A stretch of 64,000 nt of DNA, from assembly GCF_022581195.2 (NCBI RefSeq), contig NC_061463.1, positions 4,836,001 to 4,900,000 of the forward strand, written 5' to 3'. The notes under the pieces are model-generated. The model was not told where the DNA came from and did not search any database. It saw nothing but the letters and a program-made list of their open reading frames with translations. The DNA is from Helicoverpa zea. Its lineage: Eukaryota > Arthropoda > Insecta > Lepidoptera > Noctuidae. The translations under genes and the position numbers were made by a program. Position 1 is the first letter of the stretch. Each line of letters starts with the position of its first letter. Shown here one piece after another: positions 48,101-60,100 of this stretch.

Positions 48101-51100
48101 CCTAGCGGCGTCAGCGTGGTCTGCTACGCTGACGACACGCTGGTTCTGGCACAAGGGAGGTCGCACCAGGAGGCGGCCGACATAATGACGCGCGGGGTTG
48201 CGACAGTCATCGAGAGGATCCAGCTGCTGGGCCTGGAGGTGGCCTTGCACAAATCCGAGGCCATGTGCTTTCATGGGCTTCGGAACGCGCCACCTTCAGG
48301 CTCCCAGGTCACGGTGGGGGGGGGTTACCATCGGCGTCGAGAGGGCGATGAAGTACCTAGGACTCGTCCTCGACGGCCGGTGGAACTTCGTCGAACATTT
48401 CCGACGTTTGGGCCCCAAACTGGAGAAGACAGGTGCTGCCTTCAAGCGGCTCCTGCCCAACCTGGGAGGCCCAAACGCCCACTGCCGTAAACTCTACGCG
48501 GGAGTCTTGCGGTCCATGGCCCTTTACGGGGCCCCGGTATGGGCACGTTCGGTACGGCCGCGGGCTGTACACTACCTGAACGTGCCCCAAAGGGTGATAG
48601 CCATTAGGCTAATCCGGGGGTACCGCACGATTTCCCGCGAAGCAGCTGGCCTACTTGCTGGACTGCCACCGTGGGATCTGGAGGCGAGGGTCTTCTTGCG
48701 CCTGTACGACTGGCGCGAGGAGGCTCAGCGCCGGGGAGAAACCCCGTTGCCGCGGCAAGTTGTCGCGCAGCGGGCGGAGCTCCGGCGCGATCTCATGGTG
48801 GCCTGGAGGGAGCGACTGTCGCAACCCAGTGCAGGGCACGCCACCATCGTGGCGGTAAGTCCCCTCTTTGAGGAGTGGCTCGGGAGGAGTCACGGCGCCC
48901 TCACGTACCGCATGACGCAGGTCCTCACCGGACACGGTTGTTTCGGGAGGTACCTGCACCGCATCGGTCGTGAGGAGGCGCCCGGGTGTCACCATTGTGC
49001 GGACAGCCCCGAGGACACGGTGGACCACACAGTCCAGGTGTGCCCCGCATGGGAGGGGCACCGCCGGGTCCTCGTCGAGGCTTTGGGCGGCGGCGACCTC
49101 TCGCGTCCGGCCCTGGTTCAGGCCATGGTCCGGGGCGAGAGGGAATGGGATGCCGTCGCCTCCTTCTGCGAAGCGGTCATGCTCGAGAAGGAGGAGGCGG
49201 AACGCCAGAGAGTTCGCACCTCTCATCCCGGCCGCCGCGCTGGACCAGGTAGACACCATGGGCGCCGGGTGTCGCGAGATGACTCCCGGCCACCGTAGGC
49301 GTGGGTCTGTGGGCGGTGAGTTCGGGTGGCTCATCGTCCCTCTGTCTTTCTAGACGACAGACCCGTGTCGACGGCGCGCGTTGTTCCACGCGCTCCTCAA
49401 AGAGATGTCAGCAACCCCAGCGGGGCCCAGCAGGGCCAAGGCCTGCCGGGGCTGCGGGTTGTTCGAAAGAGATACCGCGGCCCTGGTACATAAAAGGCCT
49501 ATGACGGAACACGACGATTTTAGTCAGTAAAAGTCTGACACTCCCTCACCGCTGCTAACCCACAGCGGGTGGGGTCATTTGATTATTTTACGTCGCTAAA
49601 AAAAAAAAAAAAAAAAAAAGGGCCCAATGTATGTATATTAAAAACTTCCTCTTGAATATACACTTAAAAGTATATATCGGGTGTGTCGTTCATAATCACA
49701 TTAAATTGAATGCGTTAATATACTGGTTAATATATGTCGCTTAACACAAACAAAAAAGAAAAATACGTAAAAATAAAAAAATGATTTTTTCAAACAAAGT
49801 AAATGGAATAAAAATGTGCAAAAATTAGAACACCATATAAAAGTCAGTCATTACAAACAACTGAAATTCTCCCTTGAAAACTGACAGCTGTCAACTGATT
49901 AAAACATACGATACTCCTAAGTTTATCTCTGCTTTACACATGATGTTGTAAATTATAAAAACGAAAAATGACTCCTGTGGTTAAACCACTGAATGGATTA
50001 GGTTATTTTTTTTACAATTCGCCATAGAATATCATAAAGTATATGCGATATGATTTAATGTGATTGTGAACGACACACCCGATATAGGTAGGTGGTCCCG
50101 CATTGTTATGTAGGTAGGTACCTTCTGCAATAGGCAATGCGATAAGATCTCGTATGCGTGTTATATATGGGCTGACGCAAACTGCACTAAAGAGTATAAT
50201 GATGCAGAAATACTTGGTGACCGGCCAATAGACACGTGTCTATGGCGCACAGTTTATTGACTCTTGCACTAAGACGTGATAAGAATTGTAATTACTGGCT
50301 TAATGATGAACTTACTTAATCCCTACATCTAACTTAGCATGACTTTCTTTGTAGCATGATATGGATTTGTGATGGAATATGAATGTACCTTTGTCAATAT
50401 TGTAGCCTGAACTTTATCAAGTACTTTAGAGATATGTATACCTATAGGTCACGGTTTGGAGGTCTAAAATTGTGAGTAGGTAGTGAATGTAGATGTCTGT
50501 AGGGTGTAGAATGTAAGGATTTAATCCAATTTTATTGGCACCTGCGGTTTCTTGATTTATAATTCGAATCAGGCATAGCTCAATAAAAATCTAACAATTG
50601 ATTTGAATCTTTTCCTTAACTTTATGTAGTTTCTTGGTAGCCATCAAAAGGGTTTGATGATGACAAAAAGGTTAACAAACCTATTTCTGTTTCGCTACGA
50701 AATTTAACGACCATAAACAAAGACTAAGCTGATGCAAATATAATAAGCACCTTGCTTATAAAGCCCCATTTTCTCTTCACGAGAAATTGCCTCGCGACAA
50801 CCTGACGACATTATAATTTTAACTTAACGATGTTAAGACTATAATGGCTGCATGGCTTTGTAAATATTGTTTGCTTTATTTGGGACACTGTTATATAAAG
50901 TCCTTGGCTTTGTGATGGAGTATTAATGTTCTTTCAAATGTTATCGCCATAATATTTGATGGTTCAGACGCAGAGTCTAGTTGACTCTAACATCCAGTTC
51001 TACATATAAGTTACTTTGTTGGGAAATTGACTATCAATATTTTTGGAGGTGCATTTTATTAATATACTTTAGTATACAAGGTATTTTTAAAGCTTAAAAG

Positions 51101-54100
51101 CCTCTTTGCTGCAAATAAATCTATCATTTATGTAGGAAGGCGATTTTTTGACAAAAATATTCCAATAAATACCAATCTAATTTAAATAAACTAAGAAACT
51201 TTACAGTTTCACAATGCATATAAATCAAAATAATTAGTGCATAGAGCCAGCACATTAGTCTTACTTTATTGAATAGCGCTGTTAACTGCTTCCCTTTCTT
51301 AATGGACGTAAAAAAACGCAAGTTCACGATTTATGTATTTGGTGATTTGTGATTTATCGATTGCTTTTATGTACTTAAGTAATTATTCATTTTTATAAAC
51401 TTTATGTCGTTGCTTGCATAATGCTGCAATGTCGTTGCTTTCTTCGTTCATCCGTCAGAATTAGGTACTTAGGTACTTACTGACAGTCGTTCTCAATAAT
51501 CTACCTATCTGAGGTTTTGGTTACCAGGGATAGGAATTTGACATTCCTTGTATGGTGGTAATGCCAAAATTCTATCTGTAGACAGGATATTGGGGCAACC
51601 GTTAATCGATTTCCGAATTCACGCCTCGTTTGTCTGCCTCCATGCAAAAATATCCACGTGTGTCTCAGCTAAAATTATCTCATTAGAAACGTCTCGTGTG
51701 TGCAATTGGTGTGCATGCTGAAAATAGAACAATTTCAGTTTCATGAGTTCACGACACAATGTAACGTGAAATCAGTGCCAAAATTCTCTAAATTCGGTGA
51801 AAGTTGCAATTCTATTTTGAGAGTGCGAGTATGAGAGGCATACTGACAAGGTTAATATGGACCTAAATAAGTGGTGAAGACTTATCTATTTCATAAAATA
51901 CCTAGAATAAATACATTGTTACATATCTTTTTCCCCGTGCGGATAATATGACCAATGTTATGTTTCACTTCAAGTAAACCGTAGCGACCTCTAACATTTA
52001 CTTATTAATTATTTAAGTCTTACTAATTAAATTATTACACTGTTATCTCCTACAACAGTGTTGCAATTCCAGTTATTTGAGATATACATCACAAAATGTC
52101 CATAATACTGGTATTTTGGCGGGAGAATGCTGATCTGCCTAAGTACGTCGACTCCTGCGCATGATTCATACACCGGACGGTCACGGTCCCTTTGCGAGGT
52201 AACGGCCAGTGTTACACTAGTAATTAACTTCAAACTTAATTATTAATAAAACTGTAGCTGGATATTTTATGGTTGTAATATTGTAATTTGAGTAAAAACT
52301 ACTGTTTTGGGTGATTTATAATTATGTAGGTACACTCTTCTTCGCTGGTCGTAAAGACTGTCTGTATTTAGATATTCTTAAGAACCTAGGTACATTCTAT
52401 TTCAAAATAAACAGAAGTGCAAAAAAAACTTGCAAAATAATCTTCCGCTATAACATTTTATTTTTTCAGTTTTTTTTAGAAGTCGATATTTAAGATCTAA
52501 TTAAACTAAAACCATCAACAAATAACGAAAGTTCAAAGATCACTGATAGCTAATATAGTCACGCACCGCATGACGAATACTTACCGAATGGATTTGTGTG
52601 ACATCCGCTGACCGGAGTACAATCGTATTGTTTACCATCACATTGCATGTAAGTACGTACGTAATACGCAGCTGCATCTGATTGATGACTTAGGTATCGG
52701 CGACTCATTACTATTTACAAATTTTCCTTTTATTTTAATTAATCGTATGTGCTTGAGCTGCTAGAGAGACAATGGCAAGAAAATAAAACCTTTATAGGTA
52801 CGTAGGAACGTTTTTATTCGTGGGTGTTACCATAAAGGCTTTGCCGATTTCATGCTAAATCAACAATGTACGCAGTTTTGGATACATTATATCTTCCCTT
52901 TAGGATCTACTGTTGAAAAGGTAGAACTAGAAATATCAACTAAATTAATTACTAGACCACTAATCTATACTAATATTATAAAGCTGAAGAGTTTGTTTGT
53001 TTTTTTGTTTGTTTGAACGCGCTAATCTCAGGAACTACTGGTCCGATTTGAAAATTTCTTTCAGTGTTAGATAGCCCATTAATCGAGGAAGGCTATAGAC
53101 TTTTTATCCCGGTACGGGAAGTAGTTCCCACGGGATGCGGGTGAAACCGAAAAAATGGCGTGAAACCGCTGGCAGAAAAGCTAGTTTGATGATAACTGTC
53201 TTTGGACAAGACGCTCTTTCGGAAACATGCAGACGACACGGTCGATCGACGACCCGAAGAGAAATTCAAATAAGTAGCTTTAAAAAGCGGCCTTAAAAGT
53301 GAAATCCATTGCCATATTTATGCTAAGTAATTAGCATCCATATTGTTTTGTAAAATTCCCATACATAACCGGTTTACGTTGTACCGCGGATGTTCTTCCG
53401 GCGTCTGGGTAAATGGTTCGTGTATTGAATTATGAGGTAGTTGTCCTCATTGTAAATACGCGCTTTATGTAATGCTTGCGGTACAAAAAACTTCGATAAG
53501 TGCAGAAAAAACTGCGGTTTGAATTAATTTATTCAGTAATTAATAATTTCCATATTATAATTTACATTTAGAATAGATTTGTTTCCAATGTAATAAGTTA
53601 TCGTGTTTTTTTTGAACAGTTTATATGAAATTAATAACAAAAAATTGCTATAATTTAAGTATTTAGCGCACGTCGCCTTTGAATTATAATAACTGATGAC
53701 AGGTTATTTAATATCAATAAAGACTTCTTGTTTTTCTAGATTTTCGATTTTCAAATCTAAGCTTTGATTTATTGTTTTGTTTATCATTTTGCATTTCAAA
53801 TATTCAGAGTATTCACAGAGCAATTTGATTTCTGACGGAACCCCAATAAAAATGTACATTCCTATCACATTTAATATACCTATTCCAAATTCGCAGAACC
53901 ATAGACTGATGGTGGTCTTACCCATGACAGACCCTTAGGCCCATAGCACACGGCGTTTTTTAAACGCGCTGACGACGCGCAGAGAACGCGCGTATACACG
54001 ATTCAAACGAGATTGGATCGCAACCTTGTAACTTAAGCACACGGGGCGATTATAAAACCTGCCTCTTCTGCGCGTATACGCGCAGGTACAGCGGTAAGAC

Positions 54101-57100
54101 GCGCTGTAGTCGCTCGTACCTTTTGCGTTTTGATCAGAGACTCCTCTTCTTCAGTTGTACAATGGCGTCGGTTGAGACAACACTGCTTACTTTGGCTTTA
54201 GTACTTCTTTTAAAAAGTAAAAAACGTAAAAAAAAGCGAATTTATTGGATAGATCCATTTACGAGTGAAAAAAGATTGAGTGGTCATTATCATACAACTT
54301 TTAAAAAATTGGTAATACATAGAAGATGGAAGAAATTTTATAATTGTTATCGAATGTCATATTCGTCATTCCAAGAACTTCTTTTGATTCTAAAACCTGA
54401 GTTAACTCGTCAAAATACAGCAATGAGATCATGTATATCGGCAGAAGAACGTTTGCTCATCACATTGAGGTAAGAAAACAACTAGTATTTATTTATTTAT
54501 TTATTGTTCTGTTACATTTTTAAATCAATCGTAAAATGTTATAAGTGCACTTAGATTATGAATAAGAGAAAAAGATTTATTCAATATCATCATACATGTC
54601 AGATATGATATCGGAGTCATTTGTAACCGATTCATTGCTATCTAAATTTTGAAGTGAACTGACAGATTCGTTTCTTGGCGCTGATTGATTACTTGGATAT
54701 TGTGGTTGAAATTCAGACTGATATCCAGATTCAGACTGATATCCAGACTGGTATCCATACTGATGTTCATATTGAAATGCACCTTGGTATCTATTTTCAT
54801 TCAATATTCTCGATGAGTGTCCCATATTTTTATATTTACGAATTAAATTTATCATATCAGCTTTGGCCTCTAACTTAAATTCCTCTTTGATAGCAGAAAA
54901 ATCTTTAGCTAACGAAATTAAGAACAGTATGTCGGGATTTTCAGATAAAATTGTATTATTCGCTTCCTTAGACTGTTTGAGATTTGCTGTCAGTGCTTCA
55001 TACAATTTGTCTTGTGGGTCTTCATGTTTTGGAGTCTTTTTAGACTTCTTTGGTGAATGTGGTTTTTGAAAATCACAGTCTTGGTTATTCCCCAGTGCTG
55101 CATCATCATTTTGACTTGGAGATCTTATTTCGTAAAGCGGGTCTAAAAAAGTTAGCAAATTGGAATATATGTAGGGTCTTCTAGGTTTAGCTCCAGATCC
55201 ACTGGAACAGTTATTGTTCTTCGCCTTGTCTCTTTTATAAGCGTCCTTAATGCTCTTCCATTTTCTTTGAAGTTCAATGACTGAAAACAATAATAATGTA
55301 AATAGTTTAGTTATTTATTAGGTTAATTTTAATTCATTTGAAATAAGTAGTTGTAGGTTAATTTTAATTAAATATGTAAAATTTACGATAACAAGAGAAG
55401 CTTTAAAAATGTTATTCTTTTCAGGTATTTAGCTACGGGTTGCTATTTCTCAGATATTCACTATGACTTTAAGTGTGGACAAACGACGGCAGGCATCATA
55501 GTCCGTGAAACAGTGAAAATAATATGGGATAAATTAAAAAACATCTGTATGCCAGAACCAACCGAGGAATCACATCTAAAAACTGCTGAAGGATTTATGA
55601 AATACGCAAATTTTCCCAATCTACTTGGGGCTATCGATGGGAAACATATCAGAGTTATAAAACCTCAACATAGTGGATCAGAGTATTTTAATTATAAAAA
55701 ATATTTTTCCATCGTATTGCTTGCAATATGTGACGCAAATTACAGATTTATCGATATAGATGTCGGATGCTATGGAAAGGCTGCAGACTCAACAATAAAT
55801 GAATGTAGTGAATGGACCAAAAAGATAAGGCAAGGAAATTATAATATACCAAATGCGAGACCAATATCTAATAATGGAGTGCCAATACCATTTACGTTTG
55901 TTGGAGATGAAGGCTTTGCATTATCTCAACATTTACAGAGACCTTACGCTGGAAAAATCTTGCCACGAGAGAAAAGAATATATAATTACCGCTTGACACG
56001 TGCCAGACGATACATTGAATGTACATTTGGTATATTAAGCAACAAATTTAAAATCTTTAATCGGCCACTGAACGTTAGCGTGGACTTCAGTGTGGCTATT
56101 GTGAAAGCCTGTTGTGTACTGCATAATTTCATACGTGAACGTGACGGTTATAATTTTCATAATTCTTTGAGTATAGTTGGTTTAGAAGATCCTCCTGAAG
56201 ATGCAAGTTTGATTTCGATTGGTGCAAGACGGTCACAGGGACAATTAAGCGGAACTATGATACGAAATATGTACGCTGATTATTTTATTAGTGATGAAGG
56301 TGCAGTACCATGGCAAGATTCTAAAATTTAGGGTACCTACCAGTAGCGTAGGGTGAAAAAAAAGAAAAGTAAAGCCAGCACAAAAAAAAGTTTACCGCGT
56401 CAATAAACAAGACGTCATTAAATTACTTACATAAAAGTTCTCATCAAGACGAATCAAACGAGCCCAAACTTGATGGAATTACTTTGTTTTATTACGAAGA
56501 TCCTATAGCCGACTTCCAGCTCCATCGTCAGACCCTGGAAACTGTCTGAAGACAAAGTACTCATCAAGACAAATGAAACGAGCCCAAACTCGACGGAATT
56601 ACGTTGCTTTATTACAGAGATCCCATGGCCACCCTCCAGCTCCATCATGAGACCTTGGAAACTGTCTGAATACAAAATACTCATCAAGACAAATGAAACG
56701 AGTCCAAACTCGATGGAAGTACATCGCTTTATTACTGAGTTCCTATGGCCACCTTCCACCTCTATCATCAGATCAGTTCTACGTCATACATCATCATAAT
56801 ATTCCACTGTCATGCGATTTACACATTTATGCAAAATTTCAGCTTAATTGGAAACCGACAAGTGGGTCAAATTTAACTTACAACATTATATTGCAACGGA
56901 CAAATGAAACGAAATAATATTCTTATAATAAAGATTGTAAGCTATCACAGATCGGCTTTACCCGGCTCATATTATCGACAGTGTTTGCATGTGGTAGTAA
57001 TGTGTATGTATGCGTGAATCGCATACATTTCAAACATTTGAATTCCCATAAATATGAGCGAGTAAAATCGGCACGCGTAAAATAATATACGTGTGCGTTT

Positions 57101-60100
57101 GCGCGATTCAAATACATTGCGTATTTTGTATTCAGCTTATTGAAGAATATTTTGTGAAAGCGTGTAATGCAAGGTGACCGTTTGTGGCAGGTTCCTGCCA
57201 TTTTGACAGATTAATTAAGGACAAAAAAAGCCTGGCATAGATTAATAATTTATATAATTAATTTACTTATACTCTCATTAAATTAATTAAATAAATTCTG
57301 CCAACTGCCTGGTTTTTTTTGTCATTAATTAATCTGTACAAAATGGCAGGAACCTGCCACAAATGGTCACCCTGGTGTAATGTAATTATATTGTTTGCGA
57401 TAATTACGTAGATTAGTCGAATAGATTTTTGTAAGACTAGGGCTCAGTGAAGCTATTGTTGTAAATATAAAAAAAATACATATACCTATTAGAATCTGCC
57501 AAGGGAAGCCGATGGGAATCGTGTTGTATGGAGGCTACGCCACTGGTACCTACCTAATTACATGTTCTACTGTTTTACTGTTCTATGTACCGTCGCACTA
57601 TAAACTATAATAAATTATTTTTAAATAAATATAAGAAATCTTACCTGCCAGGTTTTTTTCCTTACTGGTTTTTTCATTAAAATTGTTATAAAAAATTTGG
57701 CACAATTCATCCCAAGCATTTCTTTTTAACACTTTGTTTGAATATTCGGGCAGTAGTGAATTCCATGTAGCTGGACGATTGTTTATTTCTGTTATAAAGC
57801 GGTCGGTGTCGAAGGGTTCCATTTTAAACGAGATACACGCGCAGCACACAATAAACCATTATTGCAACTGAGGCGCGGGCGCAGTGGTGGACCCCCACCC
57901 CCTCTGCCCTACTCCGCTCCTTTGTACGCGCGTTTGTACCGCTTCAAATGCGCGTATACGCGCTTCATGCGCGCGTTTCTATTATCAATGCAAACGCAAC
58001 AATTAGCGTTTACAGCGCCGAAGAAGCGCGTTCCTGAAACGCGCGTTATCAGCGCATTTAAAAAACGCCGTGTGCTATGGGCCTTACACTTTCAATATGA
58101 TGACTAACAGTAAAACCCAGTGTTCACTAACCATCGATACATATGTTAATGTATTTCGACCTTCCATTGTTTCGTGCCCAGCATTGTAACGAGCTGTTAT
58201 TGGTCATTTCTGCGATTTTCGAACGGTAAGGGAAGCTATTGTCATTCAGACAGGGAAATAAATGACGAGCGTCATATTTATGATGAATTGATGAATATTT
58301 AAATTGACGTGCTAAAGGAAATGGAGTATGTAGGTAAGTAACACACGGTAAAGGGGAGATGATACTTTAACACGAAAAGAAAGGTTCTGAATAGGTACTG
58401 CACTAACTTCAATGACAACATACAACGATAAGTATGAATTTTCACGTTCATTTTTAAAAATACCTAAACAGTTGTTTAAAGACAAAATAGACGTTTATAT
58501 TGCCGGTGAACTTAAGCATTAGTGTTTTAATTATTTTCTTCGATAAATCAATAAAGATGGGTACATTTTGACATGACATGAAAGGTTCTGAAACCATAAA
58601 GACCAAATAAAGATAGCATCTTCAGATTTACCAGGGCTTCAAGTTTCCATCGCAGATGTAACATATGTATTTGTCGCGTAAAAACATGCATGTTGCCTGT
58701 AATAGACTGACCCATCAGGTCAATCAATAGAGGAAAAAAAGTTTCCATTACTGCAGTTGACTATAATAGAAAGCAAAACGTCAGAAGTGCATAGGCACTC
58801 GCACACAAGTAGCGCACGCGTAACATTGGCCGGTCAGTTCAAGGCCAATGTCAATGCATTCACTTCTATACGATCGCAGTGTTGTTTTCATGCTTTAGAT
58901 TAGGTATTTCTATTAACTATGTTTTCTAGCGATGTTTTATTGCTTTAAAAATAATTTTACAATTCATTTTATGACTTCAAAAAAAGATTAACTTTTATTT
59001 ATATTGTTAGACTATTACGTTACATAGTTTGTTACCTTTTTGATATGCTTGAACCAGCACTTTGCCTCGTGAGAACTCCTCGTACTTGAATAAAAAGTTG
59101 ACCAAAGCTCGACAAATGGGCCTAGGAACCTAGCCCTGAAAAAATTTATTTTCTCATCGTACTAGTAGTTTCTGAGATTCAAGCAAACAAACAGACAAAC
59201 TCTTCAGCTTTAGAATATCAATGTAGGTAACCCATAATCATTAAGCTCGACATAATACCCATAACCTACTGAACGTCAAGGCAGTCACTTTTTTCACAAA
59301 ACATTATCATATAAGAGAACATCTGTTGTGACAGCTGTCTATCTCATCTCATCATTAGGAACGTCCCCTAAAGGCGGTGTTAGTGTCTCGGCTGACTAGT
59401 CTATCAATCATGCTGTATTTTACCTTCAAGAGTCACGAAACTCCTCAGGCAAATTGAACAATACAAAGGGTTGGTTGCACCATATCACTATAACAATAAC
59501 TGTGCTATAATCAGCCGTCAAATCGCCGATTTAACCAATTGGTGGTAATTTCACTGCGAACTATGGTTTGGCTGTCGTTAATTTATACTTAGTTAAATAG
59601 TACAACCCACCCTAAGTGCAATATGAATAGTTCTGTTTTGTAGAATAATAGCTTTTGTAATCCGTCATGTTCTCCCGAGTCTTTTCCCAATAATGATGGG
59701 GTCGGCTTTCAGTCTAACCAGATGCAGCTGAGTACCAGTGTTTTACATGGAACGACTGCCTATCTGGATTCCTCAATCTAATGATCGTTTTAACAACAAA
59801 AAGCGTTTGAAGTTCTTGATTTATAATAAACAGCTGTTCTCCTTAATCGGAAGGTTAACTTACTGGAGATAATCGGCCCAAGATGTTTGTCAATATAATG
59901 TAATGTCCCTTCATAAATACATTGTTTATCTTAATATGCAATAGGCATGATGACAGTAATCAAAAATCATTAAAATAATATATTTATTAAATTAAACTTG
60001 AAGCTTGGAATATAAAACGCGCATTGTTTTCTTTATTAATAATGTGATTAATATGTATTTTTATAAAATAAAATTACGAAATAAGGCAATCCGCCATGAT

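Larger units (their letters stand above)
53938..58083. mobile_element. Complete PIF/Harbinger DNA transposon
   Basis: 4146 bp. The terminal inverted repeats start ggcccatagcacacggcg at the left and mirror it at the right. The first 27 bp are identical, and the similarity extends to about 43 bp with a few mismatches. TTA duplications flank it. It encodes both proteins expected of the superfamily, a DDE transposase (54162-56331, plus) and a MADF/Myb-like DNA-binding partner (57822-54577, minus), both uninterrupted. Inside are a 120-bp tandem repeat (56441-56775) and a nested hAT-like MITE (57170-57374). Subterminal gcgcgtatacgcgc palindromes occur at both ends. It sits in intron 1 of the ABCG gene. 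Confidence 0.95.

Noticed and set aside
48651..49389. Long Arg/Pro/Gly-rich frames on both strands over the R1-like LINE
   Set aside because: Shadow frames caused by the high GC of the LINE; the real ORF2 frame carries the RT and zinc-knuckle motifs.
53704..53925. 73-codon minus-strand frame just outside the Harbinger element
   Set aside because: Hydrophobic and AT-rich without a known domain. I looked for a missing ABCG exon here and found neither the A-loop strand nor compatible splice sites.
56441..56775. Possible CRISPR-like or coding repeat array
   Set aside because: The units are full 120-bp tandem repeats without unique spacers, so not CRISPR. The open frame is explained by a period divisible by three.
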